Positions 11,308 through 23,226 of a stretch of DNA of 64,000 bases are shown in pieces. Both the position numbers and the translations under genes were made by a program. Below the pieces are notes generated by a model that did no database searches, had not been told where the DNA came from, and worked only from the letters and a program-made list of their open reading frames with translations. Each line of letters begins with the position of its first letter. The first letter of the stretch is position 1. The DNA lies in contig VUYT01000004.1 of assembly GCA_008802785.1 (NCBI GenBank), forward strand, positions 62,001-126,000. Reading direction: 5' to 3'. This stretch comes from Symmetrospora coprosmae. Taxonomy: Eukaryota; Basidiomycota; Cystobasidiomycetes; Symmetrosporaceae.

Positions 11308-12377
11308 CTACAGTACCGTCCCCCTATGGAGCTTCATCTGAACAACAGTTATGCCTTCGTAAATGCTTCTATCCTTCCAGCCGAGGACCGCATCAACGGC
11401 CTTGCGGACTTTGAGTGGCGGGATGCGCTTTGCGTGGAACCCTTCTCTCTCCGCCAGCGACAGAAAGCTATCATACTGCGCGTCGTCTCTGTGCTCGTAT
11501 GCAAGGTAGACGTCTGGGAAGCGCTCCTTTGATTTCTGCTCAGACGAGCCACGCCCAGACAGCAGGGAAAGGGCCTTCACAGTTCGCAATAACGGGGCAA
11601 CGAGCACTTCGCTGTAGACTGGGGAGAAGGAGGATCACAATTAGCTTCCATCGTCTCGGAAGACCGCGTGGATGCACAACGAGACCTACTCGAGTCCGAC
11701 GTGACGATGAGGTCGAAGGGCGGGCAATGCTTGTCCGCATCGGGCCAGTGCCAGCTCGCCGGATCGTCCATCCAGTCCAGCGTGTGAGCTGCGACCGATC
11801 CAGCACGAGACAGTCGGTGGCAGATGACGGCCTCGTTGTTTGAGATATTTGAGCGAAGCAGCCCTTCCGTCATGATGGGCAGATCGGTGGAGGTTGTCTC
11901 GAAGCCCACGGCTGCCAGACATAGTGAGGTCAGGCCTACGAGAAGTGGACGACATCAGCTGTGCCCATTATGTGACAGCCTATCCTCGCAGCCCACCAAT
12001 GCCGCTGCCGAGCTCGATGGCTTTGCCTCTACGCGTTGTCGACGCGCTGGGGGCGGGGAACAGCCAGAGCAGATAGGCGGATAGGACCTGGCAGGGAAAG
12101 GGAGAAGCTCTATCAGTGCCTATCTGAGACCAAAGAGGTCATCGTCAATCCCGGCCCCCACCTGCGCTCCTAGCCAGAGGGTGGTCCCCGTCGTGGTTCC
12201 TGCGGTATCGGCCTGGGCTAGCCGAAGCACCAGAGTGTCCTCATTGCACAGGCCTATCCTCAGCGGGACGTCGAGGACAGGGACGTGCTTTGTGTCGTAT
12301 GCTGGTCGGACTGTCGTTGCACCACTGCCGCTGCCGCTGCCTATGCCGCTCTGGTCAGTATTGCGGCGCGCAGTCAT
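11308..12377 (-). CDS. Family-16 (METTL21-like) protein-lysine methyltransferase
   Basis: Seven-beta-strand SAM methyltransferase of the Methyltransf_16 group, whose members methylate lysines of chaperones, elongation factors or other proteins. Visible motifs: LWLGAQV before the first intron, then AYLLWLF, KAIELGSGIGGLTSLCLAAVGF (SAM motif I, split by an intron after GSGIG), STDLPIM (post-I acidic loop), HTLDWMDD, and FDLIVTSDSIYSEVLVAPL, the substrate-pocket motif matching the family's D-x-x-Y. Exon joins: GAQ to VLSAYLLW, GSGIG to GLTSL, and TSDS to IYSEV. The start is ATG 12377. It is divergent from the acyltransferase gene, 203 bases away. The substrate cannot be told from sequence. Confidence 0.82.
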
Positions 12378-12580
12378 GCAGGCGAGCGGAAAAGCGCGAA
12401 GGCGTCATTTGGACAGTCAGCAGCTGAGAGGACGGAGCTTCTCCATACTACTAACGAAGAAGTAGAGTGCGGAAGTAGGATAAATACCTACTTGCTAGCA
12501 GACCCACATCGTCATTAGATTTCCATTGCTCTGGTGCAAGATTGCTTTCTCAGCTCCCATCAGCTGCTGCCTACCTCGCC
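12378..12580. promoter_or_regulatory. Compact divergent promoter, methyltransferase / acyltransferase
   Basis: Only 203 bases separate the two start codons, so transcription of both genes must begin within it. No TATA-like or known operator sequence stands out. Confidence 0.5.
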
Positions 12581-14411
12581 ATGGCGTCTCCTGCTTCCAC
12601 ACGCCTCCCGCAGACGCTCGCGACGGCACTCAGAAGATCAATCGGACAGTCAAGCCGACCAAAAAGCTACCTGCGAGCCAGCTCAGCAGCAGCGCCCTCA
12701 GGCTCCGCAGCACGCCGCTATGCATCGTCGTCCTCTCCAGCCGCTGCTCAGCCTGCCCCAGGCGCAGCTAACACGAGCAGGCGTGGCTCCAATCCACCCA
12801 TGAGCTTTCCATGCGTCGACGCAAATGAGCTCCGGGCGCAGCGCCTGGCAAAGGAGAAGAGCTTAGCTTTTGCTGCGGCTTCCCCTTCTCCCTCGACTTC
12901 GTCAGCGCCGCAAGGCTCCCCCGCTTCCATGTCCACCCCTCCTTCCGAAGCCGCCACCACTCCCGCGGATGTCGACAACTCGGGGCCAGAGCCAGCTTAC
13001 TCCAAGATAGTCTCGGGATACAAGCTGTACCATCACTCTGAGCCACTCGAGCTCGACTACGGCGGCCAGCTGCCCCAGTTCGACATCGCATACGAAACGT
13101 GGGGCGAGCTCAACGAGGCGCGCGACAATGTCATCCTGCTGCACACGGGTCTGAGTGCCTCATCGCACGCACATTCGACGCCAGAGAACCCGTCCGAAGG
13201 CTGGTGGGAGAAGTTCATCGGGCCCAACAAGGCAATAGACACGAACCGCTTCTTCGTCATCTGCACAAACGTCCTCGGAGGTTGCTACGGCTCGACTGGG
13301 CCGTCCAGCATCGACCCGAGCGATGGGAAGGCCTATGCAACGCGCTTCCCAATACTCAGCATCTTTGACATGGTTCGTGCGCAGTTCCTCCTGCTGCAAA
13401 GCCTGGGTATCGACAAGCTGTACGCGAGTGTGGGAAGCAGCATGGGCGGGATGCAATCGGTCGCTGCAGCGCATCTCTTCCCAGACAGAGTGGGAAAGTG
13501 CGTCTCCATCTCTGGAAGCGCACGCAGCAGCCCCTCCAGCATAGCACTGCGCTATGCGCAGCGAAGCGTGCTCATGGCCGATCCCAACTGGAATCGCGGA
13601 TTCTACTACGAGGACGTTCCGCCACACACCGGCATGAAACTCGCACGACGTGAGTACATCGCTCGCGGTCCGAGTGTGCGTGTCTGTGCCCGTGACTGAC
13701 CCTGCATTCGCTCTGGGCGCCGCAGAAATCGCTACAATCACCTACCGTTCGGGGCCAGAATGGGAGCAGCGATTCGGGCGACGGCGGCGAGCACCTCTGC
13801 CACGGAGTGCTTTTGCCGACCCGTCGTCCGACGCTGCCCCCTCCACCTCGGCGTCATCGAGCTACACCCCGCCAGTCCTGTGCCCGGACTTCCTCATCGA
13901 GACCTACCTGGACCACCAGGGCGAGTCCTTCTGTCTCAAGTACGACGCCAACTCGCTCATCTACATCAGCAAAGCGATGGATCTGTTCGACATGAGCGCC
14001 GACGCGCTGCAGGAGATTGAGGATGGGCGGAGGATCCGCGCAGAGGAAGGGTCGCTCATTGGCGAATCAAACGAGCAGCGGGCCATCCTGTGCGAACTGC
14101 CCGAGCAGCAGCAGCAGCGCTCGGAACGCCCCAGCAAGCCGACACATATCTCGTCTCTGCCTTCATCGTTAGCGCCGCACTTTGCAGCGCTCACCGAGGG
14201 TCTCAAGAACCTCTCTGCCATTCCAACGCTCGTGATTGGCGTCCAGAGCGATGCTCTGTTCCCCTTCGTACAGCAGAGGGAGCTGGCAGAGGCTCTGCGT
14301 CAGAATGGGAACAAGCGGGTCGTGTACTATGAGCTTGACAGTCCCATGGGGCACGACAGCTTCCTCCTTGATGTGGCCAGCATACAGGCCGCTCTGCGGG
14401 GATTCCTGTGA
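12581..14411 (+). CDS. Mitochondrial serine O-succinyltransferase / MetX-type acyltransferase (Cys2-like)
   Basis: MetX-family acyltransferase of sulfur amino-acid synthesis: it activates serine or homoserine by acylation before sulfide addition. The core starts at [21 protein letters not shown] and shows the oxyanion segment YETWGEL and [26 protein letters not shown], the nucleophile elbow [14 protein letters not shown] (Ser), [13 protein letters not shown], and the second triad members in [10 protein letters not shown] (Asp) and SPMGHDSF (His). The wording around the active site ([31 protein letters not shown]) resembles fungal Cys2/CysA serine acyltransferases more than cytosolic Met2. An Arg/Ser/Ala-rich N-terminus of about 120 residues without acids at its start supports mitochondrial import. 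One intron is visible after HTGMKLAR. Start is ATG 12581; the upstream in-frame codon is TTG. A low-complexity insert (about 14030-14200) separates the lid from the last strand. Confidence 0.8.
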
Positions 14412-14636
14412 TGTAGAGATAGCACCACTACTGCTGCCTGCTCCTCTCTATGTCCGAGAGCAGACCATCGGTCCACGGGCAGTGCGTGGGAGATCAATCG
14501 TTGTATATATTGCACACGACAGACAGCCTCGCATCCGTAGAGATCACAACATCGGGGTAAACCACGGTAATTGGGTATGCGAGCGTCACACATAGCCAGG
14601 AGCAGGTATAGTACATGAGGCAGCTCGGCCCTCTCG

Positions 14637-17600
14637 CTATTCCTCGTCGCCCGTGACGAAGCGCAAGAGGGTTCCATTGGCCTCCCGCTGCCAGATGTTC
14701 ATGTCCTCGTATTCTTGCAAGCAGGCCTGCATCATCGGGGGAGGTCAAGATCAGCGCACCGCTCAGCCTGCCCAATGTCCCCGGGGGAGCTCGGTCACTC
14801 ACGTTGAGCTGGTATTCGGTAAAGCCCTTCGCAAAGACCCTATCCCTGATCTCGCGCATGCTCTGCTCGGCCCTGAACCCTTCTCCCATGTCTGCATCGT
14901 CCGATTCGTACGCATCAATGTCCATCTCTTGCTCGCGGTCGTCGCGTGCCGGGCCTTTGCCGAGCAGGCGGCCGCCATTGGCACCCGCGCGGACAGTCTT
15001 CCGTCCAGATCCGCTCGACGCCATGTCCTTGATGAGGCGGTAGATCTTGGACATGTCGGTCGTGTCGTGCGCCTCGCGGTCGCGGAGGTCCTCCTCGTTG
15101 AAGAGCGACGACTTGCTGACCTCCATAAGGCGGAGCGCCTCGTCGACATCCGGGATCTCGACCTGCTCGGCGAACCGGAGCCGCGCGAGCGCCTGCGAGA
15201 GCCGAAGCACACCGAGCAGCGTCCGCGCCGACGTGTATGTGAACTGCGAGTTCTTCTCTTCCTCCTCCTTGGACAGCTTGCGCAGCTGCACATACGCCGA
15301 GACGACGTAGTTGGAGACCTCGCGGGGTACTGTCGGCCGCTTCCGCCGCGCTTCCGCAATGTAGTGCCGCATGAGGACGGGATCGATTGGGTCGTGCGCG
15401 AGCGGCGGGTGCTCGTTGTGCATGTGCACGTACGTGACGTGCTGCGCGAGCCGCTCGTCATCGTCCTTGTTTGCCGTGTCGAGGATGAGGAAGAGGATGT
15501 CGAATCGAGAGAGGAGGGCAGCGGGCAGGTTGATGTTGTCGACGGGAGAGATTTTCGGGTTGTATCGGCCATACAGGGGATTGGCCGCTGCCAGGATGGA
15601 GGTCCGCGCGTTCAGCGTGGTTGTGATGCCTGCTTTTGAGATGGAGATGGTCTGCTGCTCCATGACTTCGTGAATGGCTGTCCGGTCCGACTCGTCCATC
15701 TTGTCAAACTCGTCGATGCAGGCAATACCGTTGTCGGCTAGGACCAACGCTCCGCCCTCTGTTCAAGGGCGTTCCCAGGAGGGCGGAGTCAGCTCGACGA
15801 GCCAGGGAGCCGAGAAGCGCAGTCCATACTGCACGCACCAAGTACCATCTCATCTGTGACCGGGTCCCGCATGACCGCCGCGGTGAGTCCGACTCCAGAG
15901 GAACCTCTTCCCGTCGTGTAGACGCCTCTTGGCGCAACTTTTGCAATGTACTTGAGCAGCTGGGATTTGGCCACACCTGGGTCGCCCATGAGGCAGACGT
16001 TGAGGTCTCCACGGATGCTCATCCCGTCGCCCATCTTCTTGCTGACACCTCCGACGAGGAGGAGCAAGAGGGCCTTCTTGACGTCCTCGTGCCCGAAGAT
16101 TTCGGGCGCGATGGACGACGCGAGCTTATTGTAGACGTCTGTGCCGTTGCGCAGCTCCTGGATGGCCGTCTCCATCTCTGGCGTGAGCGCCATATTGGTG
16201 TACTGCTTCTTGAGCTGGCGGACGTGCTGCGCTTCCAGGTATGTGTCGGTCAGGAGACCTGCCTTCATCGCCTTGAAGGCCGAATAGGGCGTCGGGATAA
16301 AGATGCCTCCGATGTGGACGACGTCGCCTGGCGAGACTGAGCGCGTCATGCCGCCGTACAAGTGGATGGTCATGGACCGCGGGATGTGCCCAACGGGGAC
16401 TTGGTCGGTCTGGGCCAGAATGCAAGGCAGGGTCAGCGCCAGCTTTCAAAGGTAGACTGCGCGACAATGAGCCCACCATTTCCTGAATCTTGACCTCCTG
16501 GAACGGCGAGAATTTGCATGCCCTCGTCTGCATGTGCAATTTCCCGCGGTTGTTGTTCTGCTTGCAGTCGACCGAGACACACTCTGTGAGCGGGGTGATT
16601 GTCTTCTTGTCGACCTCCTGGAAGACCTCGCAGCCGCACGAGTCGCACGAAAAGGCCGAGACGAGAAGCAGAGGCTTGACCTCGCTGACGCGCGTGACTA
16701 TTCCCCGGACCGTAATGAGCTTGCCGAGGTTGGCGCCTTTGACTTCGCGCACAGCGAGAGGGACCGAATTGCGGAGGGGGCGGAAGTAGAGGTTGCTGTG
16801 AAGCTCGCAGCACTGTCAGCGCATGGTCATGCTGTCGATGCGTTTCCACTTTGGGAGGCACCTACTATCGTCTAAGGAGCTCCGGAGGGAAACCAGCGGC
16901 CTCGTTCTCCTCGTTGATCTGGTTCCGCTCTCGCCGGTGGGCCATGATGATGTCGTGCACATCCGACTTGTAGCTGATGTCCTTGCTCGGCGCAGGCAGC
17001 AGCTCGTCGACGGCGCGCGAGAAGAGGTCAACGTAGCGGCGCGTGTTCTGCGGGCGGAAGGCGCGACTTTGACCGCGTGAGCCCGTCTGTCCGCGGCAGA
17101 AGCATGCCGGCGCACGCACCTGGACAATCTGGTTGACGAGCTCGTTTCCGTCTTCAGACTTGATGCAGGGGGGCCGCGCACACACGGTGGATCAGCTTCT
17201 GTGCTGCCGTTGCCTGCACTTTGGTGTTGTGCTGCCTTGTCGCTCGCTCGGTTCTGCCAGCCTCTCAGCAGTTCCGCCTCACATTTGCGACATCCTCGAG
17301 GTCAATGATGAGCTTGTTCTGGTCCCTGTTGGCTATGCGTTGCTGTGTGGAGTTGCAAGTGAATGCGTAGGTGGTCACATGGGGTAAGTCAGTATGTGCT
17401 TCCTGCGTGGAGGCGCGTCCCTCTCCGTCTTGCCTCGTCGCCCTCCTGTGCTCGCTCGCTCGCTCGCCCGCCCACTCACCATTGCGTCCTTGTACTTGAG
17501 ACCCGTTGCGCGCCCATTGCCCCCATTCAGGCCCATGTGGAGCATATCCACGAGTGCCTCATCCTGCTCATCCTCGTCATCCCCTTCCTCCTGCTGGTCT

Positions 17601-17755
17601 GCATCCTCCTGGTCGTCCTCCTGGCCGTGCGTGATTCCCCTTCCGCCTCCTCGCCGCGCCTGGTTGACGCCTTTGGCGTTGCTGAGGAACTCTTTGATCT
17701 TCTCGAGGTCGCTCTCGTAGTCGAGGTTCGTCGCGATGACGGGGAGGGCGGCCAT
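14637..17755 (-). CDS. MCM7: DNA replication licensing factor MCM7
   Basis: Subunit of the MCM2-7 replicative helicase. The N-terminus [20 protein letters not shown] matches Mcm7. An acidic Gln/Glu/Asp stretch follows ([19 protein letters not shown]), then the OB fold with [20 protein letters not shown] and a zinc finger ([21 protein letters not shown]). ATPase motifs: Walker [14 protein letters not shown], Walker [11 protein letters not shown], sensor SILAAANP and arginine finger [10 protein letters not shown]. The C-terminal winged-helix part ends in [11 protein letters not shown]. Several introns; one is small, near 15755-15835, and another falls between FTEYQLN and the last exon ([15 protein letters not shown]). 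The long acidic N-terminal stretch is lineage-specific. Divergent from the DUF924 gene. Confidence 0.97.
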
Positions 17756-18206
17756 CGTCGTGCTCCTGCTGCTTTGCGTGGTATCCGAGAGTCAGAGAGG
17801 AGAAGAAGCTCGTGGTCCGTCTGTGCCCGCCCCCCTGCCGCAGGGAGGACGCGTCTGGGAGGGAGAGACGCCCGCCCGGCTGGGGCAAAGGGGGGCCACA
17901 GCTATGTAGAAGAGACGCGTCTCGTCGACTCTCCGTTGACACTCAGGCACACTCAGGCACAACCAGCACAAGAGAGGGAGGGCTGCAATGATGAATAGCA
18001 ATGATATAAAATAGCACACAGCCGAAGTGTAAGATGGTACACGTTCACACGGTACAGTCCCCCTCGGTCTTGAGGCCCGCTTCGTCCGCGGGTGCTGACT
18101 GCACTGACTGCCCGCTGACAGGGCCTCGAGAGGGAAGCCCATCCACCTCGCTCTTGCCGCCCCGTCCTCTAGCTCTCTGCTACATCGCTGACACCAGCAC
18201 CGCCGC
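17756..18206. promoter_or_regulatory. Divergent promoter region, MCM7 / DUF924
   Basis: 451 bases between divergent starts, CT-rich toward the DUF924 side. It contains direct ACTCAGGCAC repeats at about 17940-17960 and a TATAAAA at about 18004-18010. I did not find a clear MCB-type ACGCGT box in a conserved arrangement; one ACGCGT sits at 17913-17918, which is compatible with cell-cycle control of MCM7 but not proof. Confidence 0.4.
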
Positions 18207-19248
18207 ATGCTCACACTCCATCGCTCACTCAGCGCACTGACCTGTCTTCCCGCACTCACCTTCACTGCTGCTGCTGCCGTTCCCTCCACCTCGTCCTGCA
18301 GCCTCGTGCAGTCTCGTCTCGTCTCCACCCACCGCCGGACCATGTCCTCCTCGAACAGCCCCTCGTCGCCCAAGGAGCTATCCCCGGGCAACCTCAAATC
18401 TCTTCGAGACTATTGGTTCGAGGGCATGCCGGATACCCTCACAGACGAAGAGCCCATGCCCAAAGTCTGCGGCAAGAAGTGGTACATGGGCGGGGACGAG
18501 GTCGACGCCTACTGCCGGTGAGCTCACTCAACACTCCCTCAAGCGCGTCAGTTACTGAAAGCGTGTACTCACATTGCGCAGAGAACACTTCGCTCCAGCA
18601 GTAGAGGCAGCCTCATCCCTCTCTGCCAATGACCTCGCCGCCCTCGTAGGAGCCGACAAGGAATCGGCCCTGTCGCTCATACTCCTGCTCGACCAGATCC
18701 CCAGAAATATCTACCGAGGAGCTGAAGCCAAGAAGGCCTACACCATCACGGATCCCAAAGCAAGGGAACTCTGCAAAACCTTCATCAGCCCGGAAAAGGC
18801 GTTCGACCGGCTGGACCAGTGGCCAAACTACTGGTACCCTTCCTTCTTCTACATGCCGCGTGAGCGCAGTCTTCCCCAGAGCTTCCCACTGGCACACTCG
18901 ATATTAAAATCGATGCCTCGCCTCTCACAGTCATGCACTCAGAAGATCTCGAAGATCACAGGCTCTTCCAGGAGCGGACTGCCCAGGCGCTGTCAGCAAG
19001 CAAGTCGGCTGCTGAGCAAAAGGCCATCACCACGCACCCGCAATTTGACACGTCGCATGGTGCGGACAGTCGTGCTGCGAGCTCGGCTTCGGGAGATGTC
19101 CGAACTGACGAAAGGCTGTTCCTTCAATGCAGCCGCTGTACTGGAGAGATTCGGGCGCTATCCAAGCAGAAACGAAGCCGTGGGACGCGAGAGCACAGCA
19201 GAGGAGCGCGAGTTCCTCAAAGACGGGCCCGGATGGGGCGCAAAGTAG
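18207..19248 (+). CDS. DUF924 family protein
   Basis: Member of the DUF924 family of helical TPR-like proteins found in bacteria and fungi, biochemical role unknown. The core shows LRDYWFEGMP, the hallmark ALSLILLLDQIPRNIYRG, FISPEKAFDRLDQWPNYWYPSFFYMP, HSEDLEDHRLF, then SHAAVLERFGRYPSRNEAVGRESTAEEREFL. Introns join DAYCR to EHFAP, FYMP to HSEDL and TSH to AAVLERFG. The first ATG (18207) adds an N-terminus rich in Ser, Thr, Ala and Arg that could target mitochondria; a second ATG at 18343 would give a cytosolic form. Two alternative starts with different localisation are possible. Ends 213 bases before the convergent Kex2 stop. Confidence 0.85.
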
Positions 19249-19460
19249 CGTGTCGATTACCCCGACTAGGCCGCGTTCCGTATGTCCCGCTTGTACTTTC
19301 CAGGCACCCGCGGATCCTAAACGCAACTCAATAGCAATAATGCCATGCGAATGCTTGACTGCGCATGCTCGACTGCACATACCCCTTGCTGCGTATACAA
19401 CAGTCGTCGCCAAGAGGAGGTGGATAGACTCGGCCTAGGCGTGCCATTGCGAGCACTGCC

Positions 19461-22400
19461 TCAGCGCCCTTCGCTGCGCTCTCCAAAAGTGTCGTCTAGC
19501 TCGTCCTCGTCTCCCTCCACGTCTCTATACCGGCCCTCAGATACCCTTGAAGCGGCCTGCGGGGACGGCGTGCTGTGCCGCGGCCCTCTGCCGCTCTGAC
19601 CGCCAGTCCCATCCTCCTCATCGTCGTCCTCGTCGTGCAGGAAGCTCGACATGTAGCTGTCGTCGACCCTTCTCTCGCGTCCCGACGGGCCACCAGGGGA
19701 GGCGGCAGAGCCGACGAGCCCCGTGCGCTCCTGCCCGTCATCCGAGCTCTCGCTGTCGCTGAGCGCAAAAGCATCGTACAACGCGCGCGTCCGCCCCGGC
19801 TGGTTCGCCAGCGCCATGGAGCCGGACCGCCCGCGGCCGCCCAGGAGGCGCAGCCGGCCACGCTCGAGCGCAGACATGGGGAGGCCGTCGTCGGCCCCAG
19901 ACACGGTCGAGTAGCCGCCAAGCCACCCTCGGGCGCCATCGGCCCCGCGCTGCCGCCGCCGCCGCCGCCGGTACAGGAGGTACGCACTGCCCGCACCGAG
20001 GAAGATCACAACGCTGCCTACGGCCGTATAGAACCAGGTCGACGAGCCGGCAAGACTGCTCCACGGCCCGAGGTACTCGTATTTGTCGTCGGCCTCCTCC
20101 TGCTCCTGCCCGGAAGTGTCATCCGAGTCGCCGTCCTCGTCGTTGCTCTGTCCGTCCGACGAGGATGGCTGTGCGGTTCCGGTGGCTGTTGGCAAGCCGT
20201 CCAGCGGGTGATCTGACTCGCCCGTCACCTCTCCGTGATCCTCGGGCAGATGAGCCGTTGGCTTTGCATAGCTCTTTGTCTTCTCGCTCTGCGGCTTCGG
20301 CACCGTCACCGTGCTCGTCATCGTCAGCCCACCAGACGTGATTGTAGTCGTCTGCAGGGTAAGGTTCGACGGTAAAGTGTGATGTGGCGGAGCGGGGAGC
20401 TGGATCTGGTCGTTGTTTGGCATGCGGTAGGGTGCAGCTGCAGCGGCTGCGGAATCGATAGCGGATCCCCATAGTGTCATGCTCCAGCTGTCAAACGTGC
20501 CGTTCTTGCCATTATTCTGCTTGTCTAAGACTGTCAGCGTCCAGTTGCCGACAGGGTCCTCGTCCCTGCGCAGGCGAGGCGGTGGTCCGCAAAATCAGTC
20601 CTGGCGCTCGCAGGAAATGGACACGTGTTCTGCACGTACCAGTGCTTGACACTCATGAACGTCCATTCCGGGAAGCCGTCTTTGTCATTGTCGAACCGTC
20701 TCGGTCGTGCAAGAATGCTCTTGACGCCATTCGGGCTCTCTAAGATGACCTCAACATTGCCGCGCCTCTCGTGTGTCGCGCTGAGCGTGACCGTGACGTG
20801 CTCGAGCTTCTCAAAGTTGTTCACGTCAAGGTCGATCGCCGCAATCTGCACGCTCGACTTGACGCCCTCCTTGGTCATTGCCTGACCAACGATCTGCGGC
20901 TCCACCTCGTACCACGCCTGCCCCTTGATGAGCTCCCAATCCTTCGCGAGCTCGACGATGCGGTACGCGTCCAGCTTGCCGTATCCATACTTGTGGTTGT
21001 ATGGCCGCCCAGCGTGAGTGAGGGTCCAGTCTGGGTCGTTCTCGTTCACCTGGATCGCCGTGCGCACACAGATGTGCTGCAGATCCCGCCACGTGAGCTC
21101 GGGCCGCATTTCAAGAGCGAGAGCGAAGATCCCGGCGGCGATGGGCGCCGCGGCGGATGTGCCGCCGTGGCTGTGTGTGCACTTGTTCTCGCCGACATCC
21201 GTCGTATGCTGGTACCAGGTCATATTATCGTCAGCCTTCAGGACCGCAGCGACGAGCTTCCCGGCGGCAAGAGAGGGCGGAGCGGTCTCACGATATTATC
21301 CCCGCTGCCTGACGAGTAGGTGACAACCATGTTGGCCGAGCAGCCCTCCGAGTAGTACGGATGCAACCCTTTGCGGTCGATGGCAGAGATGGTAATGCTG
21401 AAAATGCTGTTCGTGTATCCGTCAAAGTTGCACTGATCGTCGACCGCTCCTCCGTTCCCGCTCGCAAAGACAAAGATAGATCCCTTGCCGCCGCGGCCAT
21501 TCTGGACGCCATTGAGCATGCTCTTGTAGATGAGCTTCGAGGGCGCCTCCATGCTCCTCCCATCGTCTGGCGGGCCCCACGAGCAGCTGTATATGTCGTT
21601 CGACTGGTAGCCAAAGTTGAGCGCCGACGCCTCGTCCGCGTCGCTGATGCTCGCGCTCAGGATCCGGATCCCGGCTACCTGGGCGTTGTAGGCGACCCCA
21701 ACGCCGCATACATCGTTTTTGGCGGCCGCAATTTCGCCTGCACAACGCGTGCCGTGCTGGTCGTCTGACAGCCGAGGTTCTGGGAGGTCCGTGTGGTCGT
21801 TGTAGTCCTGGGATAATCGGCTCTATTTCAGTATGCCTGCTCGTCGCAAGAAGAAGCGGCATCCCGGACGCACCCATGACCCATCCGCGTACTAAGCGCG
21901 AGAGGCAGGAGGGACGACAGGTCAGTATCGATGTCTTAACTGCGCACTGTGTGCGACTCACAAAATTGGTCATGAGGTCGTTGCTGTGCACTATGTTTTG
22001 GAGACAGCGCATGTCAGCCAGCGGCTCAGGTCAAACAGCACTTGCGCCCAGGCCGTCCCGACTCACTGTCCAGGCCATCATCCACAATAGCCACCTTTAC
22101 ACCTTTGCCAGTGATACCGAGGTCCCACACGCCCGTGACATTGATGCTATTCTCCTTGATGCGGTCGTTCGCCAAGTGCCACTGCTTCGGCCACAGCGGG
22201 TCGAGGATGCTGAACCTGCTCGCAAGGTCGGCAAGGTACGTTGACGCGCCGCCCGCGTTGCCATTCTGTCCTGTTGGGTCTGCAGGGTTCGGAGCGGGGA
22301 GCTGGCGCTTGACGCGCTGCTTGATCACTTGCCGCTCCAAAGAGACAATGTCGCTGCCGTACCCTGAGCGCGCCCGAGGATGCTGCTGCTGCTGGGATCG

Positions 22401-23006
22401 CGACGTGAGCTTGGCGAGCAGGTCGTGCTGGTGCGAGTTGTACTTGGGCATCGAGGCCATGCGCCAGTCGTACGGTGCTGCCAGTGCGCGATACCGTTCC
22501 ATGACAGCGTCCGCATCACCACCACCACCTCCTCCTCCATCCGCGTCTGCGTTCGCAATCCTTCGCGAGGCGGCAGCAGCCGGCGCAGGGACAGCATCGC
22601 GCTTCACGAGCCTCTCGCTGAATTGCGCGCGCACAAGCCAGTGATCCTGCAGCTCCCCGACCTGCTCGACGAGCTCTGCGCCCAGCCGGGCAGCCCAGCT
22701 CTCTGCTTCGTCCAGGCTCGCGCCCGCGCTCGTCTCCATCACATAGTAGGCGTGCGTGTCGTAGCTCCGCTTGGCTGGCGTCCGCCGACGCTCAAGCGCA
22801 CCAGCAGACGTGCTGGACGCTGCATCTACGCCTGGGACGAGCTGCTGCTGCTGCGCGACCACGCCGAGGAGCAGCAGCAGCACGGCCGCCGTGCTCAACC
22901 GCCGAGAGAACGGACGAGGCACGGCCTGCGTGCGCGCCCGCTGAGCGCATGAGCAACCAGCAGATGGCCGTCGACATCGAGGTGCTGCCTGCTTTGTCGT
23001 CACCAT
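19461..23006 (-). CDS. KEX2: Kexin (Kex2-type subtilase) prohormone-processing protease
   Basis: Golgi serine protease that cuts after Lys-Arg and Arg-Arg in secreted proproteins. The N-terminal hydrophobic stretch LSTAAVLLLLLGVVA is the signal sequence. The prodomain ends in VIKQRVKR, the self-cleavage site, followed by QLPAPN. The triad is D in VAIVDDGLD, H in DDQHGTRCAGE and S in SHGGTSAAAPIAAG, with oxyanion Asn in FVFASGNGG. The P domain follows (VKSSVQIAAIDLDV, HERRGNVEVILESPNG, GNWTLTVLDK). Next is a Ser/Thr/acidic stalk, one membrane span (YTAVGSVVIFLGAGSAYLLY) with a stop-transfer run of arginines, and a cytoplasmic tail of about 150 residues with acidic clusters and Tyr motifs (YSTVSG, LYDAF) suited to TGN retention. 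Several introns. ATG 23006 chosen; the frame upstream has no ATG. Confidence 0.95.
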
Positions 23007-23226
23007 GCTGGATGTGCGCTGTACAGCGTCGGTGCTCGAGCTGGCCAGAGTCAACGCGGCTCACCAGAGAGGCGAGGTGGACCCTCTCAGGCACGCGCGC
23101 TCTCAACGCCACCGACCGCAGCGAAGCGAAGCGCGCTCTTCTGTCTCTGCGACACTGTTGCCGCTGCCGCACCGTAACCATCTAATGCTACAGATAGATA
23201 GGCCATCGTGTGTATGATGGTGATAG

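Noticed and set aside
12581-14411. Calling the acyltransferase cytosolic Met2
   Set aside because: The long Arg/Ser/Ala-rich leader and the PNWNRGFYY and [13 protein letters not shown] blocks point to the Cys2/CysA branch, though homoserine as substrate cannot be excluded.
14653-15639. 328-codon plus-strand frame
   Set aside because: Antisense to the MCM7 ATPase and C-terminal region; no domain of its own.
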